Assembly: GCA_026982585.1 (NCBI GenBank)
Contig: JALSGW010000321.1
Span: 1-11,183, forward strand
DNA length: 11,183 nucleotides
Source: Alphaproteobacteria bacterium
GTDB lineage: Bacteria > Pseudomonadota > Alphaproteobacteria > Geminicoccales > Geminicoccaceae
Direction: 5' to 3'
How positions within the stretch are numbered: position 1 is the stretch's first letter; each line of letters opens with the position of its first letter. Below, piece by piece: positions 9,280 to 11,183 of this stretch. The translations under genes and the position numbers were made by a program. Under the pieces are notes generated by a model. The model ran no database searches and was not told the DNA's origin. It was given only the letters and a program-made list of their open reading frames with translations.

Positions 9280-9585
9280 ATGGCGAAGAAGAGTGCCGTG
9301 GAGAAGAACAAGCGCCGCATGAAGATGGTGGCGAAGTTCGCGGCCAAACGGGCCGAGCTCAAGGCCATCGTCAAGGACCGGGCGCGGGATCCGGCGGAGC
9401 GGTTCGAGGCCATGCTCAAGCTGGCCAAGCTGCCGCGCAACAGCTCGCCGGTGCGGGTGCGCAACCGTTGCCTGCTCACCGGCCGGCCGCGCGGCTATTA
9501 CCGGCGTTTCGGTCTTTCGCGCATCGCGCTGCGGGAGCTCGCCTCGGAGGGCAAGCTTCCGGGTGTGATCAAGGCGAGCTGGTAG
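9280..9585 (+). CDS. rpsN: 30S ribosomal protein S14, long zinc-free form, 101 aa
   Basis: S14 is a 30S head protein next to S3, S10 and S19. The protein starts MAKKSAVEKNKRRMKMV and ends with RNRCLLTGRPRGYYRRFGLSRIALRELASEGKLPGVIKASW, both characteristic. It is the long form (101 residues) and has just one Cys (in NRCLL), so the two CxxC zinc-binding pairs of the short C+ type are absent. It should therefore be independent of zinc. ATG 9280 has GGGGAG at 9266-9271. An earlier ATG at 9261 overlaps the rplE stop but is in a different frame and gives no S14. It stops with TAG. Confidence 0.98.
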   Translation: MAKKSAVEKNKRRMKMVAKFAAKRAELKAIVKDRARDPAERFEAMLKLAKLPRNSSPVRVRNRCLLTGRPRGYYRRFGLSRIALRELASEGKLPGVIKASW

Positions 9586-9590
9586 GGAGC

Positions 9591-9594
9591 AGGG
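9591..9594 (+). promoter_or_regulatory. Ribosome binding site favouring ATG 9603 for rpsH
   Basis: AGGG lies eight bases before ATG 9603, and GGGAG sits further upstream at 9585-9589. The alternative in-frame ATG at 9609 would have 14 bases of spacing to AGGG. The first ATG also gives the MxM start common in S8. Confidence 0.55.
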
Positions 9595-9602
9595 TGTCCA
9601 CC

Positions 9603-10001
9603 ATGACGATGAGCGATCCGCTCGGCGACATGCTCACCCGCATCCGCAACGCCCAGCGCGCGCACAAGCCGACCGTGACCACCCCCGCCTCCAAACTGCG
9701 CGCCAATGTGCTGGAGGTGCTGAAGCGCGAGGGGTACATCCGCGGCTTTGAAGTGCGGGAGCTCGGACCGGGCAAGCGCGAGATCACCATCGAGCTCAAG
9801 TATCACAACGGCGAGCCGGTGATCCGGGAGATCAAACGGGTGTCCAAGCCCGGGCGGCGGGTGTATCGAGGCGTGGACGAGCTGCCCTGGGTCTACAACG
9901 GCCTGGGCATCGCCATCGTCTCCACGCCGCGCGGGGTGCTGTCCGATGCGGAAGCGCGCGCCCAGCGGGTGGGCGGCGAAGTCCTGTGCACGGTGTTCTG
10001 A
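9603..10001 (+). CDS. rpsH: 30S ribosomal protein S8, 132 aa
   Basis: S8 is a primary binder of the 16S rRNA central domain and, in E. coli, the translational repressor of the spc operon. The sequence SDPLGDMLTRIRNAQRA near the start, then PASKLRANVLEVLKREGYIRGF, RVSKPGRRVYRGVDELPWVYNGLGIAIVSTPRGVLSDAEAR and the final GGEVLCTVF are diagnostic. Length is normal (E. coli 130). The start is at 9603; the second Met at 9609 is possible, but the two-Met beginning is also seen in E. coli (MSMQDP). Whether it regulates this operon is unknown: no S8-type RNA site was found at the rplX–rplE junction. Its TGA lies two bases before rplF. Confidence 0.98.
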   Translation: MTMSDPLGDMLTRIRNAQRAHKPTVTTPASKLRANVLEVLKREGYIRGFEVRELGPGKREITIELKYHNGEPVIREIKRVSKPGRRVYRGVDELPWVYNGLGIAIVSTPRGVLSDAEARAQRVGGEVLCTVF

Positions 10002-10003
10002 CC

Positions 10004-10537
10004 ATGTCGCGGATCGGCAAACTCCCCATTCGCATCCCCGAGGGCGTGGAGGTGGCGATCGCCGAGCGGCGGGTGCAGGTGAAGGGCCGGCTGGGTGAGC
10101 TGGCGTGGGAGCTTCCGCGCGAGATCGCGATCGCCCGGGAGGACGGCCAGCTCGCCCTCAAGCCGGTGTCCACGAGCCGGCGCGCCCGGGCGCTGTGGGG
10201 GCTCGCCCGCAGCCTGGTGGCCAACATGGTGGAGGGCGTGAGCCGGGGCTTCGAGAAGCGGCTCGTGATCTCCGGCGTCGGTTACCGGGCCCAGAGCGAC
10301 GGCCGCTTCCTGACCCTGCAGCTGGGCTACAGCCACGACATCAAATACGCCATTCCCGCCGATGTGAAGGTGGAGACGCCCTCGCCGACGGAGATCATCG
10401 TGCGCGGGATCGACAAACAGCGGGTGGGGCAGGTGGCCGCCGAGATCCGCGCCTTCCGCAAGCCCGAGCCGTACAAGGGCAAGGGTATTCGCTACGCCGA
10501 CGAGGTCATCCTGCGCAAGGAAGGGAAGAAGAAGTAG
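10004..10537 (+). CDS. rplF: 50S ribosomal protein L6, 177 aa
   Basis: L6 lies at the base of the L7/L12 stalk near the sarcin–ricin loop, where elongation factors bind. The protein starts MSRIGKLPIRIPEGVEVAI, has two L6 repeats with KPVSTSRRARALWGLARSLVANMVEGVSRGFEKRLVISGVGYRAQ in the first and second halves' junction, and ends RVGQVAAEIRAFRKPEPYKGKGIRYADE, a diagnostic C-terminus. Length equals E. coli (177). The frame extends six codons upstream into rpsH, but ATG 10004 gives the conserved N-terminus. Unlike its neighbours it has only a weak binding site (GGTG at 9992-9995), so reinitiation after the rpsH stop two bases earlier is likely. It stops with TAG. Confidence 0.98.
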   Translation: MSRIGKLPIRIPEGVEVAIAERRVQVKGRLGELAWELPREIAIAREDGQLALKPVSTSRRARALWGLARSLVANMVEGVSRGFEKRLVISGVGYRAQSDGRFLTLQLGYSHDIKYAIPADVKVETPSPTEIIVRGIDKQRVGQVAAEIRAFRKPEPYKGKGIRYADEVILRKEGKKK

Positions 10538-10539
10538 CC

Positions 10540-10902
10540 ATGGTCAAACCCAAGGAGCGCTTCGAGCGGCGCAAGCGGCGCACCCGCTGGTGGATCCGCA
10601 AGCTGGCCAAGGGGCGGCCGCGGCTGTCGGTGTTCCGTTCGCACAAGCACATCTATTGTCAGGTGATCGACGACGAGCGCCGCCACACGCTGGCCGCCGC
10701 CTCCACCCTGGATCCGGAGCTGCGCGAGGAGCTCGCCAAGGGCAGCGACAAGGAGGCCGCCCGCAGGGTGGGGCTGTTGATCGCCAAGCGGGCGAAGGAG
10801 GCCGGGATCACCAAGGTGGTGTTCGACCGCGGCGGCTACAAATACCATGGCCGGGTGCAGGCGCTCGCCGAAGGCGCGCGAGAGGGCGGGCTGGAGTTCT
10901 AG
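10540..10902 (+). CDS. rplR: 50S ribosomal protein L18, 120 aa
   Basis: L18 binds 5S rRNA with L5 in the central protuberance of the 50S. The N-terminal tail is very basic (RFERRKRRTRWWIRKLAKGRPRLSVFRS), followed by KHIYCQVIDDERRHTLAAASTLD, the helix AARRVGLLIAKRAKEAGITKVVFDRGGYKYHGRVQALAEGAREGGLEF, all diagnostic of L18. Length is typical (E. coli 117). ATG 10540 is two bases after the rplF TAG, and the purine-rich AAGGAAGGGAAG just upstream (inside rplF) is its binding site. It stops with TAG, 15 bases before rpsE. Confidence 0.98.
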   Translation: MVKPKERFERRKRRTRWWIRKLAKGRPRLSVFRSHKHIYCQVIDDERRHTLAAASTLDPELREELAKGSDKEAARRVGLLIAKRAKEAGITKVVFDRGGYKYHGRVQALAEGAREGGLEF

Positions 10903-10917
10903 CAGCGGGGAGCTGGG

Positions 10918-11183
10918 ATGGCACGAGCGAGGGCCAGCGAGGAGCGCCAGGAGGTCGAACTCATCGACCGGCTGGTGTCGGTCAACCGGGTGGCCAAGGT
11001 GGTCAAGGGCGGGCGCCGCTTCGGCTTCTCGGCGCTGGTGGTGGTGGGCGACGGCAAGGGCCGGGTGGGCTACGGCCACGGCAAGGCGCGGGAGGTGCCG
11101 GAGGCGGTGCGCAAGGCCACCGAGGAGGCGCGGCGCAAGATGATCCGGGTGCCGCTGCGCCAGGGGCGGACGCTCCACCACGA
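10918..11183 (+). CDS. rpsE: 30S ribosomal protein S5, N-terminal half (cut by window end)
   Basis: S5 is a 30S body protein with roles in decoding accuracy and mRNA unwinding at the entry tunnel. The first 88 codons are present. After a short variable start (MARARASEERQEVEL) come the S5 double-stranded RNA-binding-like domain signatures: LVSVNRVAKVVKGGRRFGFSALVVVGDGKGRVGYGHGKAREVPEAVRKATEEARRKM and then RVPLRQGRTLHH, where the window ends. The full protein should be about 165-200 residues, so roughly half is missing. ATG 10918 has GGGGAG at 10907-10912. Its position after rplR is the standard spc order; rpmD, rplO and secY would be expected downstream but are outside the window. Confidence 0.97.
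   Translation, partial: MARARASEERQEVELIDRLVSVNRVAKVVKGGRRFGFSALVVVGDGKGRVGYGHGKAREVPEAVRKATEEARRKMIRVPLRQGRTLHH

Overview
The window is one uninterrupted forward-strand stretch of the bacterial str–S10–spc translation supercluster. It holds 21 genes, of which the first (fusA) and last (rpsE) are cut by the window edges. The order is fusA', tuf, then the S10 group (rpsJ, rplC, rplD, rplW, rplB, rpsS, rplV, rpsC, rplP, rpmC, rpsQ), then the spc group (rplN, rplX, rplE, rpsN, rpsH, rplF, rplR, rpsE'). Every gene was recognised from its protein sequence and from its place in this widely conserved order.

The organism looks like a high-GC alphaproteobacterium, perhaps a Rhodospirillales-type lineage. 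The evidence is a 396-residue EF-Tu, the direct fusA–tuf–rpsJ join, a zinc-free 101-residue S14, and L3, L5 and L22 wording typical of alphaproteobacteria. The class is fairly secure; the order is a guess.

Packing is very tight. The largest gaps are 31 nt (fusA–tuf) and 34 nt (tuf–rpsJ), and every other junction is 17 nt or less. Five junctions overlap as ATGA or TGATG. No promoter, terminator or leader is visible, so the window is probably transcribed from upstream, with extensive translational coupling. No tRNA, rRNA, mobile element, CRISPR array or extended repeat was seen, and no non-coding stretch exceeds 34 nt.

The genes act together. EF-Tu delivers aminoacyl-tRNA and EF-G drives translocation, while the remaining products are structural proteins of the 30S (S10, S19, S3, S17, S14, S8, S5) and 50S (L3, L4, L23, L2, L22, L16, L29, L14, L24, L5, L6, L18) subunits.

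I found no new biological system. Three points deserve a second look. The tuf gene has mosaic codon use: its first 252 codons avoid C and use TTG/ACG, and its last 41 codons are strongly C-ending. None of the 20 visible stop codons is TAA. L4 carries a Leu where the tunnel-loop motif normally has Thr.
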